Assembly (NCBI GenBank): GCA_016706545.1
Contig: JADJJK010000014.1
Coordinates: 1-64,000 of the forward strand
DNA length: 64,000 bases
Source: Myxococcales bacterium
GTDB lineage: Bacteria; Myxococcota_A; Polyangia; Haliangiales; Haliangiaceae
Reading direction: 5' to 3'
Positions 63,694 to 64,000 of the stretch are shown here, in pieces. The notes beneath the pieces were generated by a model. The model did no database searches, was not told the origin of the DNA, and was given only the letters and a program-made list of their open reading frames with translations. Both the position numbers and the translations under genes were made by a program. The first letter of the stretch is position 1, and each line of letters starts with the position of its first letter.

Positions 63694-64000
63694 TCAGGCC
63701 TCCGTCGAACTCTCCGCTTCATCGGCGGTGGTGGCCGCACCGGCGCCCTCCGTGCGCGACAGCAGGAGCCGACCGAGCGCGAGCGCCAGGATCGCCGCGG
63801 TGGCGCTCGCCACGAGCACCCCGAGCTTGGCCGCCGACAGGAGCTGGACATCGGTGAACGCGAGCTGCGCGATGAACAGCGCCATCGTGAAGCCGACCCC
63901 CGCGACGACCCCGAGCACCAGCAGGTGCCTCAGCGTCAGCCCGGCCGGCAGCCGTCCGACGCGCAGCCGCAGGGTGAGCCAGCAGGCGAGCATGACCCCC
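63694..64000 (-). CDS. nhaA: Na+/H+ antiporter NhaA, C-terminal part (gene runs past the window end)
   Basis: About 100 residues of the C-terminus are visible: LRHLLVLGVVAGVGFTMALF and FIAQLAFTDVQLL then AAKLGVLVASATAAI match the last helices of NhaA, an inner-membrane antiporter that expels Na+ in exchange for protons. The frame is open to the window edge, so the N-terminal part lies beyond base 64000. A charged tail follows the last helix. Confidence 0.8.
   Translation of the reverse strand, partial: GVMLACWLTLRLRVGRLPAGLTLRHLLVLGVVAGVGFTMALFIAQLAFTDVQLLSAAKLGVLVASATAAILALALGRLLLSRTEGAGAATTADEAESSTEA

Overview
The window is very GC-rich, densely coding DNA that looks like a myxobacterial-type chromosome (Myxococcota). 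Supporting signs are GTG starts with 4-base ATGA/GTGA gene overlaps, eukaryote-like Ser/Thr kinases beside lipoproteins, a sigma factor next to a CHAT/TPR gene, many lipoprotein signals, and several short-chain dehydrogenases (SDRs) and ketosynthases. The assignment rests on gene content only; no rRNA or tRNA gene was seen.

Layout. 1-4000 is a decayed sigma factor/anti-sigma-like/CHAT-TPR locus with several frameshifts. 4094-6100 holds a divergent aldo/keto reductase and AraC regulator. 6194-11009 holds a lipoprotein, a DUF222-HNH nuclease gene surrounded by a repeated TCCGCGGAA motif, and a HEAT-repeat protein. 10987-30832 is the centrepiece, a lipid-type biosynthetic locus: two tandem fatty-acid-hydroxylase/sterol-desaturase genes, a FabL-like enoyl reductase, a leftward operon (radical SAM, SDR, SDR), and a rightward operon of ten tightly packed genes (FabZ-like dehydratase, KS, KS-like, KS, KS-like, ACP, second radical SAM, SDR-aminotransferase fusion, degenerate SDR, acyltransferase-3). 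It closes with a convergent pair on the minus strand (flippase-like membrane protein, third radical SAM). All three radical SAM proteins carry the GCPxDCGxC...CNLxCPxC architecture of COG1964, the family of the archaeal tetraether lipid synthase.

30940-35195 holds a small lipoprotein beside a 21-base poly-G tract, a MAPEG protein, an M19-like lipoprotein and a TPR protein. 35382-41436 is a tandem duplication of a lipoprotein-Ser/Thr-kinase module. 41472-43058 is an acyl-CoA ligase with a palindromic operator upstream. 43206-47770 is a PP2C/kinase/vWA module of the TerY-P triad type with an isochorismatase-family gene inside it. 48054-50255 is a zincin metalloprotease followed by a clear terminator. 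50679-58080 holds a NADAR-like protein, AmtB, an MlaF-MlaE-like fusion transporter with a possible lipid-binding partner, and a metallophosphoesterase.

58080-61033 (NHL-like lipoprotein, SDR, LysR regulator) is bracketed by 45-bp direct repeats and looks like an inserted cassette. 61382-64000 holds a Uma2 protein, a PcfJ-like protein and the 3' part of nhaA.

How the main locus may work (inference): KS/KS-like pairs, ACP, ketoreductases, the dehydratase and FabL would build and reduce an acyl chain. The SDR-aminotransferase fusion would turn a carbonyl into an amine. The COG1964 enzymes would modify unactivated carbons, and the acyltransferase and membrane protein would finish or move the product. 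I do not recognise it as a described pathway.
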